Source: Desmonostoc muscorum FACHB-395
GTDB lineage: Bacteria > Cyanobacteriota > Cyanobacteriia > Cyanobacteriales > Nostocaceae
DNA: 57,443 bases
Direction of reading: 5' to 3'
NCBI RefSeq assembly: GCF_014698035.1
Contig: NZ_JACJSF010000048.1
Location: forward strand, 1-57,443
Shown piece after piece: positions 50,598-57,443 of the stretch. Within the stretch, counting starts at the first letter, position 1. Each line of letters starts with the position of its first letter. Below the pieces are notes generated by a model. That model was not told the origin of the DNA, ran no database searches, and was given only the letters and a program-made list of their open reading frames with translations. The position numbers and the translations under genes were made by a program.

Positions 50598-51473
50598 CTA
50601 TTCAACATCTTTGATGCTGGTTTTCCGTTCTAAAATCTCTTTCAGCACCAAAGTTACTACTGCTAGCAATGCTAACAATACAGCCGCAGAGAAGGCAGCT
50701 TCGGTTTCATACTGTTTGTAAGCATCTTCTACAAACAGTGGTAAGCTTTGTGTTTGATCAGCAATGTTGCCAGATACCACCGAAACTGCCCCGAATTCAC
50801 CCATTGCCCTGGCATTGGTCAAAATTAAACCATAGAGCAAGCCCCAACGGATGCTAGGTAAGGTGACACGCCAAAATATTTGCCAATCTTTCGCACCGAG
50901 AGTTCTAGCAGCTTCTTCTTGATCCTTACCAAATTCCTCTAAAACGGGAATCACTTCCCGCGCCACAAAGGGCATACTCACGAAGGCTGTAGCCAGCACC
51001 ATACCTGGAAAGGCAAAGATTATTTTGATATCATGTGCCTGGAGCCAAGGGCCAAACCACCCATTGCGTCCGTAAAGTAGCACAATCATCAATCCTGCGA
51101 CTACGGGCGAGATGGAAAAGGGCAGGTCAATAATGCTCAAAACTATGGCTCGTCCGGGAAATTTATGACGAGCGATCGCCCAAGCTGCACATAGCCCAAA
51201 TATTGTATTCAAGGGCAGAGAAATTACAGCTAGCAAAAGTGTCAGCCAAGCTGCATGGAGAAAAGCTGGTCGTGTCAGGTTGGATAGAAATGGCCCAACT
51301 CCCTTGCTGAAGGCTTGAACAAAAACGTTGATTGCAGGGATGTATTGAACTAAAGCTAAATAAGCGATCGCTATACCAATTAAAACTATTGGCACCCAAC
51401 TCTTCTGTTCTTTCGGCTTGGCTGTATGTGTATCAGATACAGATGAATGAAAACTTGGCTTATCTAGTGTCAT
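50598..51473 (-). CDS. cysW: Sulfate ABC transporter permease CysW
   Basis: The second permease of the sulfate/thiosulfate importer. It has six TM helices, including the family segment LPFSISPVVAGLMIVLLYG. The ATPase-contact EAA loop is DQEEAARTLGAKDWQIFWRV, and NARAMGEFGAVSVVSGNIAD is also typical. It overlaps cysT by 14 bp, so translation is coupled. The length (291 aa) is normal. No cysA ATPase gene is found downstream; it must be encoded elsewhere. Confidence 0.94.
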   Translation of the reverse strand: MTLDKPSFHSSVSDTHTAKPKEQKSWVPIVLIGIAIAYLALVQYIPAINVFVQAFSKGVGPFLSNLTRPAFLHAAWLTLLLAVISLPLNTIFGLCAAWAIARHKFPGRAIVLSIIDLPFSISPVVAGLMIVLLYGRNGWFGPWLQAHDIKIIFAFPGMVLATAFVSMPFVAREVIPVLEEFGKDQEEAARTLGAKDWQIFWRVTLPSIRWGLLYGLILTNARAMGEFGAVSVVSGNIADQTQSLPLFVEDAYKQYETEAAFSAAVLLALLAVVTLVLKEILERKTSIKDVE

Positions 51474-52320
51474 ATCTCCTTGCCCATGCTTGTAAGAAAT
51501 TAATTGCCAATAGCAATACCAACGAAATTGATAGTAAAACTATGCCAATTACTGTTGCACCAGAATAGTCATACTGCTCTAACCTCTGGAAAATCAGTAC
51601 AGGTGCGATCAAATCTTGATAGGGCGTATTAGAAGAGATAATTACAGTTGACCCATATTCGCCAACCGCACGGGAGAAACCCAAGGCAACACCAGTTAAA
51701 ATCGTCGGAAATAAAGGTGGCAAAATTACTTTCCAGAAGGTCTGCCATTGAGAAGCACCCAGACACCAGGATGCTTCTTCAATTTCATGTTCCATTTCCT
51801 GAAGTACGGGTTGCACAGTTCTCACAATAAAGGGTAGTGAGATAAATATCATTGCCACCGCTACTCCCGTGCGAGTAAAAGCTACCTTAATTCCCAGTGG
51901 TGCTAGTAGCGAACCTATCCAGCCATTATCACTGTAAACAGTTGCCAGGGTTAGCCCTGCTACTGAAGTTGGTAGTGCAAAAGGTAAATCTACTGTGGCA
52001 TCAATCAAGCGTTTGAAGGGAAAGTCGTAGCGCACCAGAACCCAAGCAATGAGAGTACCAAATACGCCATTGAGTAAGGCTGCAAATATTGCTGTGACAA
52101 AAGTTACATTATAGGTGGCTAATGCGATATCACTAGTTGCGATCGCCCAAAATCTCGCCGGAGGTTCCGTACTCGCTTTCAGGAACATGGCAATTATGGG
52201 GATAAACAACATCACTGTCAGGTATGCTATGGTGATTCGCCAAGTCCAGGGAACCCGCCGCAATTTCTTCCAGAATGGTGTTTTACGCTCAACTTCCAAA
52301 GAAGAAGATACAGTCGTCAT
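51460..52320 (-). CDS. cysT: Sulfate ABC transporter permease CysT
   Basis: The first permease of the sulfate importer. Typical segments are DLPFALPTSVAGLTLATVYS, the EAA loop EIEEASWCLGASQWQTFWKV and GFSRAVGEYGSTVIISSNTP. Six TM helices are seen. The ATG at 52320 is preferred to a TTG at 52326. It lies 150 bp downstream of sbpA and overlaps cysW, forming the order sbpA-cysT-cysW-NIL on the minus strand. Confidence 0.95.
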   Translation of the reverse strand: MTTVSSSLEVERKTPFWKKLRRVPWTWRITIAYLTVMLFIPIIAMFLKASTEPPARFWAIATSDIALATYNVTFVTAIFAALLNGVFGTLIAWVLVRYDFPFKRLIDATVDLPFALPTSVAGLTLATVYSDNGWIGSLLAPLGIKVAFTRTGVAVAMIFISLPFIVRTVQPVLQEMEHEIEEASWCLGASQWQTFWKVILPPLFPTILTGVALGFSRAVGEYGSTVIISSNTPYQDLIAPVLIFQRLEQYDYSGATVIGIVLLSISLVLLLAINFLQAWARRYDTR

Positions 52321-52474
52321 AGTCAAGAATTCAAAATTTAAATTTCACAGGAAGTTTTTTACCAGTATTCGTAATTGCTAATTCGTAATTCAAAGACATT
52401 CCAACAAATTTTAATTTTCGATAAAATAATGTTGTGAAGTCATAACTACGAATTACGAATTACTTAATTACCGT

Positions 52475-53617
52475 TTATTTTTGGGCTTGAATCTTATCAA
52501 ACACGCCCCCATCGGCGAAAAACTTCTTATCGATTGCACTCCAACCGCCAAAGTCTGCAACTGTACCCAAAGTTTTCACCTTGGGAAATTTGTCTGTGAC
52601 TTCTTTAGTTTGAGCTAAAGTCTCATCCACAGGACGGAATCCTAATTTGACAAACTCTTGCTGTGCTTCTGGAGTATAGAGGTATTTCACAAAACCTTCA
52701 GCAACTTCGCGGGTTCCATGCTTATCGACGTTCTTATCTACCACTGCGATCGGATTGTCGATGGATATGTTTACATCGGGAATGACATAATCAACTTTTT
52801 CGCCCTTTTGCTGTGCCAAAATCACTTCGTTTTCGTAGTTGATTAAGACATCTCCCTGCCCTTGCTTGGCGAATGTATCAGTAGCTTCCCGCGCATCTTT
52901 AGGCAAGATTGGCACATTTTTGTAAACTTTAGTTACAAATTCAGTAGCTTTAGCCTCATCGCCACCTGTTTTAATCACAGAATCCCATAGCGCTAAGAAA
53001 TTCCACTTAGCGACACCCGAAGTTTTGGGGTTAGCAGTAATTAGTTTTACACCGTCTTTAGCTAAATCTTGCCAGTTTTTGATGCCTTTAGGATTGCCGG
53101 AACGAGTTACTAATGCTGCAACTGATTTGGAGACAATACCATTGTTGGGAACTTCTTTCTCCCATCCTGGCTGAATCAATCCAGCCTTCTCAATCTTTGA
53201 GGTGTCTCCAGCTAGTGCTAGGTGGACGACATCTGCTTCCAAGCCATCGATAACAGCGCGAGTTTGAGAACCAGAACCGCCATAGCTTTGCTTGAAGACG
53301 ACAGTTTGGTTATGATCTTTCTTCCACTGTTCTACAAATTTAGGAATAATTGCTTCGTGAGCCGCTTTGGTGACAGCAAAGGAAACCAGAGTTAGTTCAA
53401 CACTATCTTTGTTTGCAGCCACAGGAGTAGCATTAGGGGTTTCAGAGGAAGAATTACTCCCAGTTCCTCCACCAGAGCAGGCGGCAAGCGCCACACTCAA
53501 TACAGTCCCTACTAAAAAGAGTGATACAAAACCTTTAAGCGAATTTAGTTTGAACCGATATATTCCATGTTCAGCGATCGCTTGTAATCTTTTCAGTGGG
53601 TGTTGCCACAAACTCAT
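52475..53617 (-). CDS. sbpA: Sulfate-binding lipoprotein
   Basis: The periplasmic sulfate-binding component. A signal with lipobox (SVALAAC, then SGGGTGSN) indicates a lipid-anchored form. The family marks are VELTLVSFAVTKAAHEAIIP, KQSYGGSGSQTRAVIDGLEA, ITANPKTSGVAKWNFLALWD and KGQGDVLINYENEVILAQ. The length (380 aa) is normal. It heads the sbpA-cysT-cysW unit and is divergent from a second sulfate-binding protein gene. Confidence 0.95.
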   Translation of the reverse strand: MSLWQHPLKRLQAIAEHGIYRFKLNSLKGFVSLFLVGTVLSVALAACSGGGTGSNSSSETPNATPVAANKDSVELTLVSFAVTKAAHEAIIPKFVEQWKKDHNQTVVFKQSYGGSGSQTRAVIDGLEADVVHLALAGDTSKIEKAGLIQPGWEKEVPNNGIVSKSVAALVTRSGNPKGIKNWQDLAKDGVKLITANPKTSGVAKWNFLALWDSVIKTGGDEAKATEFVTKVYKNVPILPKDAREATDTFAKQGQGDVLINYENEVILAQQKGEKVDYVIPDVNISIDNPIAVVDKNVDKHGTREVAEGFVKYLYTPEAQQEFVKLGFRPVDETLAQTKEVTDKFPKVKTLGTVADFGGWSAIDKKFFADGGVFDKIQAQK

Positions 53618-54067
53618 TCCATTTCCTCCGCTAAATCTACAGATAACTGATGGGAATACAGTTATATAGTGTTTATCATACCGGATGATTACATCTAACT
53701 AGTTGCAAACACCAATAAACCTCACATTCTTCATCAAGAATATGGTGATTCTACCAATTATGTAAGGAATTACAATACTTTTATTTTCAAGTATCAAGTT
53801 GCGATCGCAACTTGATAGCCGATGTATCAAGCAATTTGCTTGGGAATTGAGAATTAGGCATTAATTATTTTTCTCCCTCATTTGAAATAGTAGTCGGATA
53901 TTTTACGTATCTTCACTACGAGTTTCCCCAGGAAAAATCAAAATTTTTAGTATAAAAAATAGTTGAATTTTGAGAATTAATCTGATAATCTCTTCTTAAA
54001 GATAAACAACGGTAATCCGGTCAAATTACCGTTGTTTGATCAAGCAACTACACAACATCCAGCTTCC
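53618..54067. promoter_or_regulatory. Divergent promoter region of the two sulfate-binding genes
   Basis: 450 bp that must drive both sbpA copies. It contains a perfect 26-bp palindrome at 53792-53817 and a second one at 53828-53842 (caagcaa-t-ttgcttg). Both are candidate sites for a sulfur regulator such as the CysR-like protein. Confidence 0.5.
53792..53817. promoter_or_regulatory. Perfect 26-bp palindrome centred on HIP1
   Basis: The half-site TATCAAGTTGCGA is followed directly by its complement TCGCAACTTGATA, with the HIP1 octamer GCGATCGC at the centre. It lies roughly midway between the two divergent starts. TATCAAG recurs 10 bp later (53825-53831). It could be an operator or an extended HIP1 palindrome. 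Confidence 0.7.
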
Positions 54068-55207
54068 ATGACACATCTGCAAGCCAAAAAGTTACAAATT
54101 TTCCGCCCAGCCAGACAACTATTTCTGCAATTAAAGCCTGCCTCAACTAAAACCTCTGCATTCTTATTAGCAACTAGCTTGAGCTTAAGTGTCCTTATTC
54201 CTGCTTATGCTGCGGGGACTGCTAATAAAACTATTTCTATTAACCAGAAGCCTCAATTGATTAGTCAAGGTGGTAAAACAGTTGAAATAACTTTGGTTTC
54301 CTACGCAGTCACCAAAGCCGCTTACCAGAAAATCATTCCTGAATTTGTAGCGAAATGGAAACGCGAAAAAGGTCAAGATGTAGTGATTCGGGAAAGCTAT
54401 GGTGGCTCTGGCTCTCAAACCCGTGCAGTAATTGACGGATTAGAAGCAGATGTTGTAGCCTTGGCGCTGGCATTAGATACCAAAAAAATTGAAAAAGCCG
54501 GACTGATTCAACCAGGTTGGGAGAAGGAAGCATCAAATAACTCAATTGTTACCCACTCAGTAGTTGCTCTAGAAACTCGTGAAGGTAATCCGAAAAAGAT
54601 CCAGAGTTGGAGTGATTTAACTAAACCAGGGGTCAAGGTGATTACAGCAAACCCCAAAACTTCAGGAGGTGCGCGGTGGAACTTCCTAGCTTTGTGGGGT
54701 GCAATCACCAAAAATGGTGGAAGTGAAGCTCAAGCTCTTAACTATGTTACCCAAGTCTTTCGCAATGTCCCTGTGTTACCTAAAGATGCGCGAGAATCGA
54801 GCGATGTCTTTTACAAAAAAGGTCAAGGGGATGTTCTGCTTAACTACGAAAACGAGATTATCTTAGCAGCACAACAAGGAAAAACTTCACCTTCTTATGT
54901 GGTTCCGCAGGTGAACATTTCTATAGATGGCCCAGTAGCAGTTGTGGATAAGAATGTTGACAAGCACGGTACCCGCAAGGTTTCGGAAGGTTTCGTAAAG
55001 TTTCTTTTTACACCGGAAGCTCAACGTGAATTTGCCAAAGTTGGTTTTCGACCTGTTAACTCTACTGTAATCAAGGAAGTACAGAATAAATTTCCCAAGA
55101 TTTCTAAGCTTTACAACGTTCAGAGTTTGGGAGGCTGGGATACTGTTCAGAAGAAGTTTTTCGATGACGGCGCAATCTTCGACAAAATACAAAGTGGACA
55201 ACGCTAA
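54068..55207 (+). CDS. Second sulfate-binding periplasmic protein
   Basis: A paralogue of the divergent SbpA with the same marks: VEITLVSYAVTKAAYQKIIP, RESYGGSGSQTRAVIDGLEA, ITANPKTSGGARWNFLALWG and KGQGDVLLNYENEIILAAQ. Unlike its neighbour it has no lipobox. The signal (SLSLSVLIPAYAAG) ends in an AYA-type signal peptidase I site, so the mature protein should be freely soluble in the periplasm. The ATG at 54068 (MTHLQAKK) is preferred to the TTG at 54032. The length is 379 aa. Confidence 0.94.
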   Translation: MTHLQAKKLQIFRPARQLFLQLKPASTKTSAFLLATSLSLSVLIPAYAAGTANKTISINQKPQLISQGGKTVEITLVSYAVTKAAYQKIIPEFVAKWKREKGQDVVIRESYGGSGSQTRAVIDGLEADVVALALALDTKKIEKAGLIQPGWEKEASNNSIVTHSVVALETREGNPKKIQSWSDLTKPGVKVITANPKTSGGARWNFLALWGAITKNGGSEAQALNYVTQVFRNVPVLPKDARESSDVFYKKGQGDVLLNYENEIILAAQQGKTSPSYVVPQVNISIDGPVAVVDKNVDKHGTRKVSEGFVKFLFTPEAQREFAKVGFRPVNSTVIKEVQNKFPKISKLYNVQSLGGWDTVQKKFFDDGAIFDKIQSGQR

Positions 55208-55644
55208 CATAACTTTTTTGATCTAGATTAGAAAGGCGTGATATTGTCCTTTAGCGGCAAAAACTTGAATTAAAAAAGCGATCGCTCTTTCCCAACAAAG
55301 ACAAAAGTGCGATCGCTATATTTTATACTGCTTGTTGAATTACTAAATATCCTGTTGGCTCAACTCGCGTGTGATGTGATTAAACGGTTCATCCGCAAAG
55401 CTAGAATTAATCAGGCCTGCGGCTGTCACTTGTTCCTTTTAGAGCGATCGCCACTCAATGATTATTACTCAGCACGGGCTAAACGCCCTGCTACCGCTAA
55501 CAGCACTTTCAAATCAGCTAGAGCTTGTTTAAAATTCTTAGCCTTTCTAAAGTCGATTCTTTCATCTGCGATCGCCATCTAAAGCGATCGCTAGGATCAA
55601 GTTTATTGCTTCTTTCTTCTTTGAGAATACACAATTAAAGATAA
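55208..55644. other. HIP1-rich region with possible coding relics
   Basis: About 440 bp with five GCGATCGC-type sites, two of which (55278-55288 and 55310-55318) flank a short loop. On the minus strand two short frames read like parts of one protein. The plus-strand frame at 55307-55582 looks like a shadow. Confidence 0.4.
55343..55578 (-). pseudogene. Possible decayed small gene
   Basis: A 37-codon frame (55465-55578) begins MAIADERIDFRKAKNFKQAL and stops at RLARAE. A second frame (55343-55429) reads VTAAGLINSSFADEPFNHIT, then RELSQQDI and TAG. Both have a protein-like composition on the same strand as xisHI. I do not recognise the family, and chance frames cannot be excluded. Confidence 0.25.
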
Positions 55645-55980
55645 TTAAGATACAGCAAAATCCGTGTATTGCCGTAGTTCAGCAGGATGAAAACCCAAAA
55701 CAATATCTTCGCGCAAAATACCCGCTTCTAATAATGCCTCCGCCACTGGCTGAGAAGTACCATCATATTGAATCCACACTTTACCATTAATAATATCTAT
55801 ATGTACCACCGAAGCATGTACGCGGCGCACTCCATCCCAACCAACATGTAACACTTCGTAGTGGTCTCGCTCCGAGTCAATGACAGCTTCAGTCTCTATT
55901 TGACCATTAGCAGGTTTGTGACCAGCATAGTTAAATATCAACTGACGAATAATTTCACGATACCGAGCTAGCTTATCCAT
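55645..55980 (-). CDS. xisI: XisI family protein
   Basis: 111 residues of the XisI family, first described as a factor controlling excision of the fdxN element in Anabaena heterocysts. The hallmark segments are LARYREIIRQLIFNYAG, DSERDHYEVLHVGWDGVRRV and the end ILREDIVLGFHPAELRQYTD. Orphan xisHI pairs are abundant in filamentous cyanobacteria and most are not next to an excision element. Translation overlaps xisH by 13 bp, implying a tight functional pair. Confidence 0.93.
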   Translation of the reverse strand: MDKLARYREIIRQLIFNYAGHKPANGQIETEAVIDSERDHYEVLHVGWDGVRRVHASVVHIDIINGKVWIQYDGTSQPVAEALLEAGILREDIVLGFHPAELRQYTDFAVS

Positions 55981-56387
55981 CTGAGAATCCTTTCTAGTTG
56001 CTCGTCAAAGACAATTAGGTTTATTCCTATACTATTAAGAATTAGCTGACCAAAGCGTTCGGAAAATATACCTTCGTAAACTCGCTTGGGAACTGCTAAA
56101 TAAAGTTGGCGTTTTGGTTGTACTTCTTTAAGCACGCTGCGATAAACTTCATACTGTCCTACAGCTTCCTGGAGATCATTCACGGGAGAAGGACTCAGAA
56201 AACTTTTGATTTCAACAGCTATTTTTTGATTATCCCTCTCAGCAGCAATGGTAATTCTTTCTGCTCCAATATCTACGTAAAGTTCTCTACCCCCATAAGC
56301 GAGGTATAAGGGATCGTTGGTTATTGTCCAACCATCTGCTACAAGTGCTTTAATGACTGCGGCGTGGTAGATGTCTCTGGCTGGCAT
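55968..56387 (-). CDS. xisH: XisH family protein
   Basis: 139 residues of the XisH family, related to PD-(D/E)XK endonucleases. The start MPARDIYHAAVIKALVADGW is followed by YVDIGAERITIAAERDNQKI with the Asp, and then AVEIKSF, which supplies the E-x-K of the nuclease motif. The later PKRQLYLAVPKRVYEGIF and the end VFDEQLERILRWI are also typical. It is first in the xisH-xisI order. No recombinase gene (xisF type) is present in the window. Confidence 0.93.
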   Translation of the reverse strand: MPARDIYHAAVIKALVADGWTITNDPLYLAYGGRELYVDIGAERITIAAERDNQKIAVEIKSFLSPSPVNDLQEAVGQYEVYRSVLKEVQPKRQLYLAVPKRVYEGIFSERFGQLILNSIGINLIVFDEQLERILRWIS

Positions 56388-56470
56388 TAGTCGAAAGATA
56401 GCTCCAAAAACACAGCTTTAATCTAGCAAAACTATTTTACAGAGGTGCGATCGCTAATTCAAAATATCAC

Positions 56471-56590
56471 CTATTCATCCTCATCATAATTAAACATTAA
56501 AACAAATTTTTGTTTAGGTAATACCAACATCGGTAGATATATAGGATGATCATCCCATCCTGTAGTTTTTTCTCCTTTCTGATAACAGTT
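56471..56590 (-). pseudogene. C-terminal relic of an unrecognised protein joined to the Z1 fragment
   Basis: In a frame offset from the Z1-like ORF the minus strand reads NCYQKGEKTTGWDDHPIYLP then MLVLPKQKFVLMFNYDEDE and TAG (56471-56473). This looks like a natural protein end. It may be the last part of the Z1 protein or of a lost downstream neighbour, brought next to the N-terminal fragment by a deletion around 56575-56590. Confidence 0.4.
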
Positions 56591-56951
56591 TTCCTAACCA
56601 TGTATTATCGGAGGTTAAAATAATAAAACAACGAAAATTATTTTCATGAGCCAGTGCTAAAGCTGCAATAGTTGTGTTAGTTTTACCACTTTGAACACGA
56701 CCATAAATAAGTCCGGTTGTACCATTAGGAATAGGGTCTTGTCCTTTATAAGGTTGGCTCACTAAACCTGTACTATTTTCACCTACATCACCATTACCAA
56801 AATTTTCAGAGTAAATTTTGACACAATTTTGGACAATTTCAATAGCAGTTTCTTTAAGTTTATTCGCTTCTTTTTGTCCAATTTGTTTCTCTAATCTCTT
56901 AATTAATTTATCAATACAGTCGCCATTAGTTTTAATCTGAGTGGGTGTCAT
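56550..56951 (-). pseudogene. Z1-type P-loop ATPase/helicase, N-terminal fragment
   Basis: The frame shows the start of a Z1-domain ATPase. A helical N-terminus (CIDKLIKRLEKQIGQKEANK) leads to a Walker A motif GRVQSGKT (residues 84-91). It continues NTTIAALALAHENNFRCFII and LTSDNTWLG, where the match ends and a short tail runs to TGA. Full-length relatives are around 800-900 residues and often sit in defence islands with MutL-like ATPases, endonucleases or methylases. Only about 130 residues remain, so this is a truncated relic. Confidence 0.6.
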
Positions 56952-57101
56952 AGGTTATTTGATGTTGATAAAATTACGTTAGGCCAATTATTTTGAGGGA
57001 CTGTCTGCTCTAAGGGAACTCTCCCCGTACCTTTGTAACCGTTCACAGGATCTAAAACGCTACAGTCAAAAATGAGTTACTGAGGTGGTAGATTAAGAGG
57101 C

Positions 57102-57443
57102 ATGGATGAAAACTGCCTCGCTTACGGAATTGAGATTTCCGAGTCAGATTGGGAAAAAACTCCAGCCAGGGTCAAAGAACTGGTGGAGAAAATGGGGCAG
57201 CACATAAAAGAATCAGAAAAAAGACTTGCAGATTTAGAAATTAAGCAGCAGGAACTTTTAGAAAAAATCAATCGAACATCAAAAAACTCCAGCGTTCCCC
57301 CATCGTCAGATCCACTCAATGCCGAGAAAGCAAGAGAAAAAAGTCTTGCTTGGCTCTGGGTAGCGGTTACACCATTAGTGACTTATTTTCAGATTACACT
57401 TTCACGTTGCTCGGATGCAGCACGTAATCTCCTGGGTGAGAAT
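57102..57443 (+). pseudogene. IS66-family transposase with internal in-frame deletion (partial)
   Basis: The N-terminal zipper-like helix (VKELVEKMGQHIKESEKRLA, DLEIKQQELLEKI) and the signature NRTSKNSSVPPSSD are those of the IS66 TnpC transposase. Directly afterwards the sequence jumps to the catalytic core (AEKAREKSLAWLWVAVTPLV, then FQITLSRCSDAARNLLGE) and runs off the window. The zinc-finger region and the segment that should hold the first catalytic Asp (DETG-type) are missing, though the frame is kept. The left end of the element may be at about 57035 (gtaaccgttcacagg). Confidence 0.75.

Noticed and set aside
55307..55582. 91-codon plus-strand frame after the second sulfate-binding gene
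   Set aside because: HIP1-rich sequence with no protein-like pattern; the minus strand reads more like decayed coding sequence.
55645..56387. xisHI as evidence for an excisable fdxN-type element here
   Set aside because: No xisF-type recombinase or matching attachment repeats were seen; orphan xisHI pairs are common.

Overview
The window looks like chromosomal DNA of a filamentous, heterocyst-forming cyanobacterium (Nostoc/Anabaena type). The basis is the many HIP1 octamers (GCGATCGC), the heptanucleotide and G-rich repeats typical of that group, and the gene content: Psb35, GH100 neutral invertase, plastoquinone-type UbiA prenyltransferase, XisH/XisI and a peroxiredoxin-glutaredoxin fusion. 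No rRNA, tRNA or CRISPR array was recognised.

Layout. 1-0.6 kb: decayed transposases. 0.75-4.4 kb (minus): a sulfonate-binding lipoprotein, a secreted 5'-nucleotidase with a late frameshift, and a tyrosine phosphatase, apparently one operon. 4.5-7.4 kb: methyltransferase, VOC protein, HicBA toxin-antitoxin pair and a WD40/J-domain gene relic. 7.9-16.2 kb: invertase, RsmB, TerB-like protein, Psb35, PBP1A, FolK, Nudix hydrolase and a collapsed ADP-ribosylglycohydrolase. 16.6-24.7 kb: prohibitin-like protein, membrane proteins, PAP2 phosphatase, zinc-ribbon protein, a small gene interrupted by an in-frame TAG, peroxiredoxin-glutaredoxin, hydrolase, epimerase and glutathione peroxidase. 25.8-35.3 kb: ammonium transporter, DUF2141 protein, peptidoglycan-binding/HEAT protein, DMT exporter, Ppx/GppA, UbiA and a DsbA-like protein. 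36.3-41.7 kb: a TetR/tautomerase/thioesterase unit with two matching operator palindromes, a TauE-type permease, two divergent CadD-type transporters and a lectin-like protein.

42.4-55.2 kb is a sulfur-assimilation region: cysK with an Rrf2 regulator, cysE, a CysR-like Crp/Fnr regulator, three NIL-domain proteins (four NIL domains), cysW, cysT and two sulfate-binding proteins. No cysA is present in the window. A two-gene AT-rich cassette on the opposite strand interrupts this region at 47.26-50.12 kb. It encodes a large P-loop GTPase (split by a one-base frameshift) and a PD-(D/E)XK nuclease like the HsdR N-terminus. Inverted copies of one repeat flank it. This is the best candidate for an undescribed, defence-like system here. 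55.6-57.4 kb holds XisI/XisH, a truncated Z1-type ATPase and an internally deleted IS66 transposase.

Two themes recur. First, many genes are in early decay by single events: a nonsense codon, one- or two-base frameshifts, or clean in-frame deletions. Second, several non-autonomous elements can be delimited exactly from terminal inverted repeats and target duplications: 37999-38134 (10 bp TSD), 42175-42384 (8 bp TSD, nested in another element) and 47081-47224 (7 bp TSD). All functional calls rest on reading motifs and family resemblance by eye; no database search was run.
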